The notes under the pieces are model-generated. The model made no database searches, was not told the origin of the DNA, and worked only from the letters and a program-made list of their open reading frames with translations. A stretch of DNA of 64,000 bases from Geminicoccaceae bacterium (lineage in GTDB: Bacteria > Pseudomonadota > Alphaproteobacteria > Geminicoccales > Geminicoccaceae), in contig JACKIM010000002.1 in NCBI GenBank assembly GCA_020638465.1, forward strand, positions 1,302,001 through 1,366,000, in the 5' to 3' direction. The position numbers and the translations under genes were made by a program. This document shows positions 42,613 to 50,822 of this stretch, one piece after another. Numbering within the stretch: the stretch's first letter is position 1; each line of letters starts with the position of its first letter.

Positions 42613-43917
42613 TCATCGTTCGGGAATGAGCCCGCGGGGACTGAAGCGCAGGACAACCAGGAGGATCATGCCCATGGTCAGCAGGCGCATGTGCGCGGCG
42701 CTGCCAAGGAGGTGAGCCTTGAGCGCCGAGCCGTCATCCATGCCGGCCGTCATCATCCGCAGGAGGAAGTCTCCGAACGGTTCGGCCATCGCCCACAGAT
42801 ACCAGATGAGGAACCCGCCCAGAATGGCACCGAAATTGTTCCCCGAACCGCCAACGACCACCATGACCCAGATGAGGAAGGTGAAACGCAGCGGCTGATA
42901 GGTGCCGGGCGTGAGCTGGCCGTCGAGCGTGGTCATCATCGCCCCGGCAAGACCGCAGATGGCGGAACCGAGCACGAAGATCTGCAAATGCCGGGCGGTG
43001 ACGTCCTTGCCCATGGCCTCGGCCGCGATCTCGTTGTCGCGGATGGCCCGGATCATCCGCCCCCAGGGTGAGTTGAGCGCCATCTGCGCCAGCCACAGCA
43101 GCGCGAGCAGCACGGTCACGAACAGGCCGGCATAGGCCAGCTTGACCGCGATCGCCGAGCCGGCGACCGGGTCGAAGCCCCATTCGGCCATGCGGGCGAC
43201 AAAGGCCGGGTCGCGCTGAAGCTCGATCTCGTAGGGAACCGGACGGGCGATACCGGCGACATTCTTGACGCCGCGTGACAGCCAGTCCTCGTTCTTCATC
43301 ACCGCGAGGATGATCTCGGCAATGCCAAGGGTGGCAATGGCAAGATAGTCGGAACGCAGCCCCAGGGCGGTCTTGCCGACGATCCAGGCAACTCCGGCGG
43401 CCAGCAGGGCCCCGACAGGCCAGGCGAACAGCACGGGCAGGCCGAGACCGCCCAGATAGCCGGTCGAAGCGGGATTGACCGCCTCGATCGCCTCCACGGC
43501 GGGATCGAACACCATGCGGAAAACGACCAGTCCGCCAACCAGTGTCACGATGAGCGCAATGCTGCGGGTCCATCCCGGTTCCATGCGGCGCCACAGGGAG
43601 ATGGCGGCAAGGATGGCCACAGCGCCGATGGCAAGGGCAACGGCCATCCTCAGGCCGCCGGCCGCCCATGCCTCTCCCACCGGCGGCATCGAGACGATGA
43701 CCGTGGCAAGGCCGCCCAGCGCAACGAACCCCATGATGCCGATGTTGAAAAGGCCGGCATAGCCCCATTGCAGGTTCACGCCCAGCGCCATGATCGCCGA
43801 GATCAGCCCCATGTTGACGATGCCCAGCGCCACGTTCCAGCTCTGGCTGTGGCCGGTCCATCCGATCAGGGCGAAGACTGCCACGAACAGGAGACTGTCT
43901 CGCAATCGCAGGGTCAT
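42613..43917 (-). CDS. livM: Branched-chain amino-acid type ABC permease (LivM)
   Basis: 434 residues from ATG 43917, about ten or more transmembrane helices. Typical blocks are GYAGLFNIGIMGFVALGG, LRSDYLAIATLGIAEIIL, WGRMIRAIRDNEIAAEAMGKDV (the cytoplasmic loop that contacts the ATPase) and VVVGGSGNNFGAILGG. A larger insertion than in E. coli LivM occurs around 195-260. The start overlaps the livH stop by four bases (ATGA). It is the last gene of the livK-G-F-H-M operon. The extracytoplasmic substrate may be an amino acid, amide or aromatic acid, since this family is broad. Confidence 0.9.
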   Translation of the reverse strand: MTLRLRDSLLFVAVFALIGWTGHSQSWNVALGIVNMGLISAIMALGVNLQWGYAGLFNIGIMGFVALGGLATVIVSMPPVGEAWAAGGLRMAVALAIGAVAILAAISLWRRMEPGWTRSIALIVTLVGGLVVFRMVFDPAVEAIEAVNPASTGYLGGLGLPVLFAWPVGALLAAGVAWIVGKTALGLRSDYLAIATLGIAEIILAVMKNEDWLSRGVKNVAGIARPVPYEIELQRDPAFVARMAEWGFDPVAGSAIAVKLAYAGLFVTVLLALLWLAQMALNSPWGRMIRAIRDNEIAAEAMGKDVTARHLQIFVLGSAICGLAGAMMTTLDGQLTPGTYQPLRFTFLIWVMVVVGGSGNNFGAILGGFLIWYLWAMAEPFGDFLLRMMTAGMDDGSALKAHLLGSAAHMRLLTMGMILLVVLRFSPRGLIPER

Positions 43918-44921
43918 ACCGATTTCCCCTTGAACAGCCCGGTGGGCCGGAAGAGCAGGACGATCACCAGGATCACGAAGGACACGGCGAACTTGTAGTC
44001 GGTGGACAGGAGCTGGAGGAGGCCCGCCGGATGCCATTCAGGCAGCAGGTAGCCTGCCGCTTTCCTGAAGGCATAGGTGAGCGTGACCTCGGAAAAGGCG
44101 ATGACGAAGCCGCCGACGATCGCACCGACGGGACTGCCGAGGCCGCCGACGATCGCACTGGCGAAGATGGGCAGGAGAAGCTGGAAATAGGTGAATGGCT
44201 TGAAGCTCTTGTCGAGACCGTAGAGAACACCGGCGATGGTGGCCAGCGAGGCGACCATGATCCAGGTGATGATGACCACCCGTTCGGGATTGATGCCCGA
44301 AAGCAGTGCGAGATCCTCGTTGTCGGAGAAGGCCCGCATGGACTTGCCGGTTCGTGTGTGGTTGAGGAACCAGAACAGCAGCGCCATGACGAGGATTGCC
44401 ACCACCACCGTCAGTACCGACGTCGCCTTGATGGCCAGCCCCTCCTGCAACCCTGTCGCATCGCGGAACTCGCGTGCCGAAATGATGAAGCGCGCGCCGT
44501 CGGCGAAAACCTGGTCTTCGACGCCGATGATGAAACGCACGAGCCCGTTGGTGACGAACATGACCCCCATCGAGACGATCACGAGGATCACCGGTGCGGC
44601 CTTCACCCGGCGATAGAAACGATAGACCACGCGATCGGTTGCCAGCACCAGCAGGGCGGTGACCGGGATGCCGACCACGAGGCCCAGCAACGCCGTCGGC
44701 AACGGCCCCAGCGAGACGCCGACCGACTGGAGCCACCATGTGGCAAGGATCGTCGCCATGGTGCCGAATGCCATCGTGTCGCCGTGAGCGAAATTGGAAA
44801 AGCGCAGGATGCCGTAGACCAGCGTCACGCCCAGCGCCCCCAGCGCCAGCTGGCTGCCATAGGACAGGGCGGGGATGATCACGTAGTTGAGAAGGGCGAC
44901 AGCGGCATTGAGTTCATCCAT
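43914..44921 (-). CDS. livH: Branched-chain amino-acid type ABC permease (LivH)
   Basis: 335 residues with about eight transmembrane helices. GALGVTLVYGILRFSNFAHGDTMAFG near the start and GKSMRAFSDNEDLALLSGINPERVV (ATPase-contact loop) are family blocks, as are GLDKSFKPFTYFQLLLPIFASAIVGGLGSPVGAIVGG. It forms the membrane channel with LivM. The livF stop lies three bases upstream and the livM start overlaps its stop, so all are co-translated. Confidence 0.92.
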   Translation of the reverse strand: MDELNAAVALLNYVIIPALSYGSQLALGALGVTLVYGILRFSNFAHGDTMAFGTMATILATWWLQSVGVSLGPLPTALLGLVVGIPVTALLVLATDRVVYRFYRRVKAAPVILVIVSMGVMFVTNGLVRFIIGVEDQVFADGARFIISAREFRDATGLQEGLAIKATSVLTVVVAILVMALLFWFLNHTRTGKSMRAFSDNEDLALLSGINPERVVIITWIMVASLATIAGVLYGLDKSFKPFTYFQLLLPIFASAIVGGLGSPVGAIVGGFVIAFSEVTLTYAFRKAAGYLLPEWHPAGLLQLLSTDYKFAVSFVILVIVLLFRPTGLFKGKSV

Positions 44922-44924
44922 CGC

Positions 44925-45755
44925 TCAGCCTCCGAGGAACGTGCGGCGGACCTCGGGATCGGCAAGCAGGGCCTGTCCCGCGTCGGTGTAGGCATTGGCG
45001 CCCTGGACGAGCACGTAGCCCTTGTCGGCGATCTCCAGCGCCTGCCTGGCGTTCTGCTCGACCATCAGGATCGAGATGCCGGTGCGGGCCACCTCGATGA
45101 TCCGGTCGAACAATTCGTCCATGACGATGGGCGACACGCCGGCCGTGGGTTCGTCCAGCATCAGCACGCGAGGCCTTGTCATCAGCGCGCGGCCGACCGC
45201 GACCTGCTGACGCTGGCCACCCGAGAGTTCGCCGGCCGCCTGGCGGCGCTTGTCCCTGAGGATCGGGAACAGCTCGTAGACCTGTTCGATAGTACCGCGA
45301 ATATCGTCGCGACGGAGGAATGCTCCCATTTCGAGATTTTCCTCGACTGTCATTGTCGAGAAGATGTTGCTGGTCTGCGGCACGAAGGCCATTCCCTTCG
45401 CCACACGGTCCTGCGGCGTCAGCGCGGTGATGGTCTCGCCCGCCAGCCGCACAGCTCCCTCCCGCAGGTTCAACATGCCGAAGATGGCCTTCATCGCCGT
45501 CGACTTGCCTGCGCCATTGGGTCCGACGATCACCGCGATCTGCCCCTGCTCCACGGCAATGGTACAGCCATGGAGAATATCGGCACCCGAACCGTATCCA
45601 CCGGTCATGTTGTCGCCGATGAGGAACGCCGCCCGCCCCGCCTCCGGCGATCGCGGCTCGCTCCCCCCATCGTGGGCCATCCCGCCCCTGCCCTCCACCC
45701 GGGTGATCGAGCGGTCCTTGTTGCCGCGATCGTCCTGCCACGCGTTGCGGCTCAT
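44925..45755 (-). CDS. livF: ABC transporter ATP-binding protein (LivF)
   Basis: 276 residues from ATG 45755, which overlaps the livG stop (ATGA). Walker A GPNGAGKST, signature LSGGQRQQVAVGRALM, Walker B VLMLDEPTAGVSP, and MVEQNARQALEIAD, which is specific to LivF. An unusual N-terminal extension of about 45 polar residues (MSRNAWQDDRGNKDRS onward) comes before the nucleotide-binding core; E. coli LivF is about 237 residues. In-frame ATGs at about residues 26 and 50 could be the true start, but the overlap supports the longer form. Confidence 0.9.
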   Translation of the reverse strand: MSRNAWQDDRGNKDRSITRVEGRGGMAHDGGSEPRSPEAGRAAFLIGDNMTGGYGSGADILHGCTIAVEQGQIAVIVGPNGAGKSTAMKAIFGMLNLREGAVRLAGETITALTPQDRVAKGMAFVPQTSNIFSTMTVEENLEMGAFLRRDDIRGTIEQVYELFPILRDKRRQAAGELSGGQRQQVAVGRALMTRPRVLMLDEPTAGVSPIVMDELFDRIIEVARTGISILMVEQNARQALEIADKGYVLVQGANAYTDAGQALLADPEVRRTFLGG

Positions 45756-46534
45756 GCTCCCGTCCCGATCCTGTTCTTCAATCCGGTGCCGAGATAGGCC
45801 TCGATGACCGCCTCGTTCCCCATGATGGTTTCCGCCGGTCCTTCGGCCAGCACCCTGCCCTCGGCCATGACGATCACCGGGTCGCACAGACGACCGATGA
45901 AATCCATGTCGTGCTCGATCACGCAAAAGGTGTAACCGCGCTCCCGGTTGAGACGGACGATGGCATCGCCGATGGTGTTGAGCAGCGTCCTGTTCACGCC
46001 CGCGCCGACCTCGTCGAGGAACACGATCTTCGCATCGACCATCATCGTCCGGCCAAGTTCGAGCAGCTTCTTCTGGCCACCGGAGAGATTGCCCGCCTTC
46101 TCGTGTGCCAGATGGCGGATGGTGAGGAAATCGAGGACCTCATCGGCCTTGCGCGCCAGCTCCCGCTCCTCCGCGGCGATCCGGCGACGGTGGAACCAGC
46201 TGTTCCACAGATGCTCGCCCGATTGTCCGCCCGGCACCATCATGAGGTTCTCGCGCACGCTCATCGACGGGAATTCATGCGCGATCTGGAAGGTACGCAG
46301 CAATCCCTTGTGAAACAGCTCGTGCGGCGGCAGGCCGGTGATGTCTCCGCCATCCATTGTCACCGTTCCCGAAGTGGGGGACAGACGTCCGGCGATGACA
46401 TTGAACAGTGTGGTCTTGCCGGCGCCGTTCGGGCCGATCAGTCCGGTGATCGAACCGGTGCCGATCCGCAGCGACACTCCGTCGACCGCGTGAAAACCGC
46501 CAAAGTGCCTGTGCAGATCCGTGACGACAATCAT
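45752..46534 (-). CDS. livG: ABC transporter ATP-binding protein (LivG)
   Basis: 260 residues from ATG 46534 (an ATG 12 bases upstream touches the AGGAG and leaves no spacing, so the internal one is preferred). Walker A GLIGPNGAGKTT, signature NLSGGQKKLLELGRTM, Walker B IVFLDEVGAGVNRTL, and VIEHDMDFIGRLCDPVIVMAEG, the LivG signature. The Walker B Asp-Glu is followed by VGAG rather than the usual PxAG. It pairs with LivF to power the importer. A 135-base gap holding a stem-loop separates it from livK. Confidence 0.92.
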   Translation of the reverse strand: MIVVTDLHRHFGGFHAVDGVSLRIGTGSITGLIGPNGAGKTTLFNVIAGRLSPTSGTVTMDGGDITGLPPHELFHKGLLRTFQIAHEFPSMSVRENLMMVPGGQSGEHLWNSWFHRRRIAAEERELARKADEVLDFLTIRHLAHEKAGNLSGGQKKLLELGRTMMVDAKIVFLDEVGAGVNRTLLNTIGDAIVRLNRERGYTFCVIEHDMDFIGRLCDPVIVMAEGRVLAEGPAETIMGNEAVIEAYLGTGLKNRIGTGA

Positions 46535-46620
46535 CGCAGGCTGCATCTCCTGTCTTGGACAGTCCGGGCTGCTTCCCGCCTGCCTTCTTGTGACACGCGA
46601 GATCCGGGCCGCGTGCCCGC

Positions 46621-46665
46621 CACCGCTTCCGTTCGACCGGAACAGGCCGACAGCCGGAAGCGGTG
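46621..46665 (-). promoter_or_regulatory. Stem-loop between livK and livG
   Basis: Perfect 11-bp arms (CACCGCTTCCG at 46621-46631, complement at 46655-46665) enclose a 23-base loop. A competing short hairpin (TTCCG/CGGAA at 46628-46643) shares one arm. In this position, after a binding-protein gene and before its ATPases, such hairpins usually protect the upstream mRNA end or reduce downstream expression. Confidence 0.55.
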
Positions 46666-46681
46666 CACGGTGGTGCTGTCG

Positions 46682-47863
46682 TCAGCGATATCCGACGGTC
46701 TCGAACCTGCCGTCCCTGACCTCGACCTCGCGATAGGTACCGGCCGAATCGCCCGGGCCGATCAGTTCGACCGACGACGCCCCCACGTAATCGACATCGC
46801 CGCCGCCCGCGATGATCTCCAGCGCCTTGCCAAGCTCACCGGGGTTGATCTTCTCTCCCGGCGCGTTGGCAACATCCATCACCTTGTCCTTGTACACCCT
46901 GGGATCCGTGGAACCCGCGGCCTGCATGGCCAGCAGCATCAGGGCCGCGGCATCGTAGCTTTCGGGCGAATAGGTGCCGGTACCGTCGAAACCGGCCTCC
47001 TCGGCGAGCTTCACGTAAGCCGCGGCACCGGGACTGTCGCTCCCGCCGACCTGACCGAAGGAACCGTCGATCTGGTCGCCGAACACGTCGGTCAGGCTGT
47101 CGCCGACCATGCCGTCCGGCAACTCGAAGAGATCGAAGGCACCGAGATCGAGTGCCGAGCGGATGATCCCGCGGCCGCCCTGATCGAGATAGCCGGCCAC
47201 GACCAGCACGTCGCCGCCAGCCGCTGCCAGTGCGCCGACTTCAGCGGAATAGTCGCCCTTTCCGTCTTCGTGTGCGGCAACGGTCGTCACCGTGCCGCCG
47301 GCCGCCTCGAAGGCCGACTTGGTCGAATCGGCAAGCCCCTTGCCGTAGTCGTTGTTGGTGTAGGTGATGGCGATCGAGCCGTAGCCGCGATCCTTGAGAA
47401 TCTCGGCGATCACCTGGCCCTGCCGGGCATCGGAGGGAGCGGTGCGGAAGAACAGGCCGTCATCCTCGGCATCCGACAGTGCCGGCGAGGTGGCCGATGG
47501 CGAGATCATGACGATGCCGTTGGGCCGGGCCACGTTCTGCAGCATCGCCCCGGTGACGCCCGAACAGTCGCCGCCGATGATGCCGGCGATGCCCTCGGAA
47601 GTGACGAGCCGCTCGGTGGCCGTTGTCGCCACGCCGGAGTCGACGCAGGTGGTATCGCCCTGCACGGCAACGACATTGCCCAGGGTGAACTTGCCGGACT
47701 CGTTGGCCTCGTTCATGGCAAGCTTCGCGCCGTTGGCCATGTTCGGCACGATCGATTCGATCGGACCGGTGAATCCCAGAATGATGCCGATCTTCACGTC
47801 ATCGGCCATGGCCGTGCCGGCGATGAGCGTGCCCGCGGCCGTCGCAAGTAGCAGTTTCCTCAT
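46682..47863 (-). CDS. livK: Branched-chain amino-acid type ABC substrate-binding protein (LivK-like)
   Basis: 393 residues. AGAGGAGGG precedes ATG 47863. Signal peptide about 1-20 (cleavage after GTAMA). The mature protein begins DDVKIGIILGFTGPIESIVPNMANGAKLA, the usual start of the type I periplasmic-binding fold, and has VISPSATSPALSD and YTNNDYGKGLAD blocks. The paired VMISPSATSP segment usually contacts the amino-acid carboxylate. It heads the importer operon. Family members bind branched-chain amino acids, amides, urea or aromatic acids, so the ligand remains open. Confidence 0.92.
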   Translation of the reverse strand: MRKLLLATAAGTLIAGTAMADDVKIGIILGFTGPIESIVPNMANGAKLAMNEANESGKFTLGNVVAVQGDTTCVDSGVATTATERLVTSEGIAGIIGGDCSGVTGAMLQNVARPNGIVMISPSATSPALSDAEDDGLFFRTAPSDARQGQVIAEILKDRGYGSIAITYTNNDYGKGLADSTKSAFEAAGGTVTTVAAHEDGKGDYSAEVGALAAAGGDVLVVAGYLDQGGRGIIRSALDLGAFDLFELPDGMVGDSLTDVFGDQIDGSFGQVGGSDSPGAAAYVKLAEEAGFDGTGTYSPESYDAAALMLLAMQAAGSTDPRVYKDKVMDVANAPGEKINPGELGKALEIIAGGGDVDYVGASSVELIGPGDSAGTYREVEVRDGRFETVGYR

Positions 47864-48077
47864 GAAGCCCTCCTCTTTCTTCCATGGCGCAGGATACCCG
47901 GTTCCCTGTCGAACCGGCATCCGGTTTGTCAAGCTCATGAACAGATTAGAACGAAGACGGGCTCTTCGGGAAACAGCAAATTGACCTCGATGGCGCGACA
48001 CGCATGAACGCGGCTCCCGGCATCCGCAGACCGGATACCGGGATTCATTCCCTTAGCAGCGTGTTGACGAAATGCGC

Positions 48078-49286
48078 TCAGGCGAAAGAAAGGTCCTCGA
48101 TGCTGATGACGACATTGTCGATGGCGACGCCGCCACCTTCTCCCATGGCGTTCATGACCGAAACGAAGCTGCCGTTCCCGTCATGGCTGATGGAAACATC
48201 GCCCTCGCCGAAACCGACGAACGTGAGCGTGTCGCCACCGGCACCGGCGAAATCGAGGATCAGGTCCTGGCCGAAATGACCGGCGAAGAAGAACGAATCC
48301 GCTCCCGCACCGCCGCTCAGCCGGTCGTCGCCTCCCTGCGCGCCCGGGGTCATGTCCTGCGCGTCGCCCCAGAGGACATCATCGCCCTCCCCGCCATGGA
48401 GGCTGTCATTGCCGCCCCGGGCGAGGTCATCCATCATCATCGCGTCACCATAGAGGATGTCGCCATCCACGCCGCCCATGACCGTGTCGTCGCCGCCAAC
48501 GGCATTGCCCGTCATTTCGACGGCATCGCCGAACAGGATGTTGTTGCCGCCTCCGCCATGAACGCGGTCATCCCCGCCGACGGCATCGCCCGACATTTCG
48601 AAGGCGTCGCCGACGACACGGTCATCGCCTTGCGAACCGTAGACATTGTCGTCGCCGCCGGTGGCCTGACCGGTCATCTCGTAGGCGTCACCGTAGACCC
48701 GGTCGTCGCCCTCGCCGCCATCGAGCCTGTCGGCTCCGCCAGTGGCCGTGCCGTGCATGCGCGAGGCATCGCCGAACAGCACATCCTCGCCGGACCAGCC
48801 GTGAAGGTCGTCGGCACCGCCGACGGCATCGCTGTACAGGCCGTTCGCATCGCCGATGACGCGGTCGTTGCCGGCCCCGCCATAGATCTCGTCATTCCCG
48901 CCCTGCGCTCCGGCGTTCATGGCGTAGGCGTCGCCATAGAGCGAATCGGTACCGATTCCCCCGTCGAGCCTGTCATCGCCGCCACGGCCGGCGTCCAGGA
49001 CATGCGCGTCGCCATAGAGACGGTCGTCGCCGGATCCGCCGGAGAGCTGGTCCACTCCGCCCCCGGCACCCGAGGAGATGGTATGCGCGTCGCCATAGAG
49101 GCGGTCGATACCGGCCTCGCCGGCGATCACATCATCGCCGCCGATCCCGGCGATCAGATCGCCGAGGTTGCCCGGAACGTCCGTGAAGGCCGGATACAGG
49201 CCACCGAAGGGATCGCCAACGATGATGTTCGCCCTTCCTGTTCCGACAATGTCATCATGACCCAAGGATCCAAGAATGTTGTTCAC
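48078..49286 (-). CDS. RTX-type protein built of 27-residue repeats
   Basis: 402 residues. About ten tandem 27-residue units fill residues 63-330, each of the form xLYGDAxxMxxxAxGGDDxLxGGxGDD. Each contains two RTX-like nonapeptide cores and a third, degenerate nine that always carries GDA and a hydrophobic residue. A classical RTX stretch (LSGGAGADSFFFAGHFGQDLILDF) and a C-terminal block (about 335-402) with secretion-signal character follow. No N-terminal signal peptide. It should be exported by a type I system, whose genes are not in this window, and bind calcium outside the cell. The upstream region (49287-49460) is A+T-rich, as with the other RTX gene. Confidence 0.82.
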   Translation of the reverse strand: MNNILGSLGHDDIVGTGRANIIVGDPFGGLYPAFTDVPGNLGDLIAGIGGDDVIAGEAGIDRLYGDAHTISSGAGGGVDQLSGGSGDDRLYGDAHVLDAGRGGDDRLDGGIGTDSLYGDAYAMNAGAQGGNDEIYGGAGNDRVIGDANGLYSDAVGGADDLHGWSGEDVLFGDASRMHGTATGGADRLDGGEGDDRVYGDAYEMTGQATGGDDNVYGSQGDDRVVGDAFEMSGDAVGGDDRVHGGGGNNILFGDAVEMTGNAVGGDDTVMGGVDGDILYGDAMMMDDLARGGNDSLHGGEGDDVLWGDAQDMTPGAQGGDDRLSGGAGADSFFFAGHFGQDLILDFAGAGGDTLTFVGFGEGDVSISHDGNGSFVSVMNAMGEGGGVAIDNVVISIEDLSFA

Positions 49287-49462
49287 TTGCCTACCCCTGA
49301 CTGCGTGTCAAACACGACAATGCAGATGAAAACGGATTACCAATCGTAAAATTTTTAATTCTACCAATAGTAGATTTCAATGTTTTTCAATGAACGCGTT
49401 GCAAAAATATTCCATTCAATGTCCATGAAATTTTCGGAAAATGGCTTCATTTCAATGCATGA

Positions 49463-49490
49463 AGGACGGGGTCAGGGGTCGCCCCGTCCT
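49463..49490 (-). terminator. Hairpin between cydX and the RTX gene
   Basis: Nine-bp perfect stem (AGGACGGGG at 49463-49471, complement at 49482-49490) with a ten-base loop, just downstream of the cydX stop on the minus strand. Few T residues follow, so it may end the cyd operon only partly. Confidence 0.5.
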
Positions 49491-49502
49491 GTCGCCGGAG
49501 GG

Positions 49503-49640
49503 CTATCCCTCGACCTTCCCTTCGTTTGCATCGAGCCGCTCGAACCGGCGCTCGTCCTCCTTCGTTTCCAGCCAGATGGCATTCATCACGGCGAGAACGA
49601 CGGCAAGGGGAAGCCCTAGGGCCCAGGCGAAATACCACAT
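49503..49640 (-). CDS. cydX: Cytochrome bd oxidase small subunit
   Basis: 45 residues, too short for most gene finders. It begins MWYFAWALGLPLAVVLAVMN, the unmistakable start of the CydX/CbdX family (one transmembrane helix, W2, Y3, W6), and continues AIWLETKEDERRFERLDANE. AGGAG precedes ATG 49640, 25 bases after cydB. CydX stabilises the haem-containing CydAB complex. The charged C-terminal tail is somewhat longer than in E. coli CydX (37 residues). Confidence 0.93.
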   Translation of the reverse strand: MWYFAWALGLPLAVVLAVMNAIWLETKEDERRFERLDANEGKVEG

Positions 49641-49664
49641 GGCGGGATCTCCTGTTGAGGGATT

Positions 49665-50816
49665 TCAATAGATGGTTTCGCTGGCGGACCTGACCTCGTC
49701 CTCGTCGACCCGCCCCCACAGCACGGTGTAGACCCACGCGGTATAGGCGAGGATCAGCGGCAGGAAGATCGCGGTGGCCACCAGCATGTTGAACAGGGTC
49801 TGGTGGCTGGATGAGGTATCCCAGACGGTAAGGCTGGCATCGGGCTGGATCGACGAGGGAAGGATGAAGGGGAACATCGTCAGTCCGACGGTCGAGATGA
49901 CACCGATGATCGCCAATTTGGAGGCAAGGAAGGTGAAGACTTCCCAGCGTGCCCGGAGACCGATGAAGGCGAGTGCGGCGCCGCCGAAACCGAGAGCCGG
50001 CCCGGCCCAGATCCAGGGCCGGGTTTCATAGGCCACCATCCAGCTCTCGCCGCGCACCACCTGCGAGAACAGCGGGTTCGACGGTCCGTCATGCGGCGGT
50101 TCGGCGACAAAGGCATAGCCCGGAATGACGAAGGCAATGCACAGGCCGGCGATGGCGAACAGGGCGATGGTCGCAAGGGCACCGTAGGCGCCGAATCTCT
50201 GGCCGCGCTCCGCCACCGCTCCCCCGGCCCGCAGCCCCAGCCATGCGCCGCCATGCATGGTCATCATGGCAAGGGCGGTCAGGCCGCACAGCAGCGAAAA
50301 CGGATCGAGCAGCCCGAAAAAGGAGCCATCATAATGCGAGACGAGTTCGTCCGTCAGGCGGAACGGCACGCCCTGCAGCACATTGCCGACAGCGACGCCG
50401 AAGATGACGGGCGGAACGGCGCCGCTGACGAAGAGTGCCCGGTCCCAGTTCTCGCGCCAGCGCGGGCTCTCGCGCTTGGAGCGGTACTTGAACGCGACAG
50501 GTCTCACGATCAGGGTCGCCAGCACCACGAACATGGCGAGATAGAAGCCCGAGAAGCTGACGGCATAGAGCAGCGGCCAGGCAGCGAAGATCGCACCGCC
50601 GCCCAGGATGAACCAGACCTGGTTGCCTTCCCAGACGGGGCCGACGGTATTGATCGCCACCCGCCGTTCGACATCGGTCTTCGCGACGAAGGGCAGGAGT
50701 GCGCCAACCCCCATGTCGAAGCCGTCGGTCAGGGCAAATCCGGTCAGCAGGACCCCGAGCAGGACCCACCAGATCAGGCGGAGGGTTTCGTAATCGATCA
50801 GGCTTGAGAGGATCAT
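49665..50816 (-). CDS. cydB: Cytochrome bd ubiquinol oxidase subunit II
   Basis: 383 residues, about nine transmembrane helices. Blocks such as LIWWVLLGVLLTGFALTDGFDMGVGALLPF, VWEGNQVWFILGGGAIFAAWP and FLPLILAYTAWVYTVLWGRV are characteristic. CydB pairs with CydA and carries no haem itself. It is six bases downstream of cydA and 25 upstream of cydX. The enzyme reduces oxygen with quinol without pumping protons, has high oxygen affinity, and resists nitric oxide. Confidence 0.95.
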   Translation of the reverse strand: MILSSLIDYETLRLIWWVLLGVLLTGFALTDGFDMGVGALLPFVAKTDVERRVAINTVGPVWEGNQVWFILGGGAIFAAWPLLYAVSFSGFYLAMFVVLATLIVRPVAFKYRSKRESPRWRENWDRALFVSGAVPPVIFGVAVGNVLQGVPFRLTDELVSHYDGSFFGLLDPFSLLCGLTALAMMTMHGGAWLGLRAGGAVAERGQRFGAYGALATIALFAIAGLCIAFVIPGYAFVAEPPHDGPSNPLFSQVVRGESWMVAYETRPWIWAGPALGFGGAALAFIGLRARWEVFTFLASKLAIIGVISTVGLTMFPFILPSSIQPDASLTVWDTSSSHQTLFNMLVATAIFLPLILAYTAWVYTVLWGRVDEDEVRSASETIY

Positions 50817-50822
50817 GGACCA

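Noticed and set aside
48072..49349. 425-codon frame antisense to the second RTX gene, with its own repeats
   Set aside because: The repetitiveness is the mirror of the RTX repeats; the RTX reading is the recognisable one.
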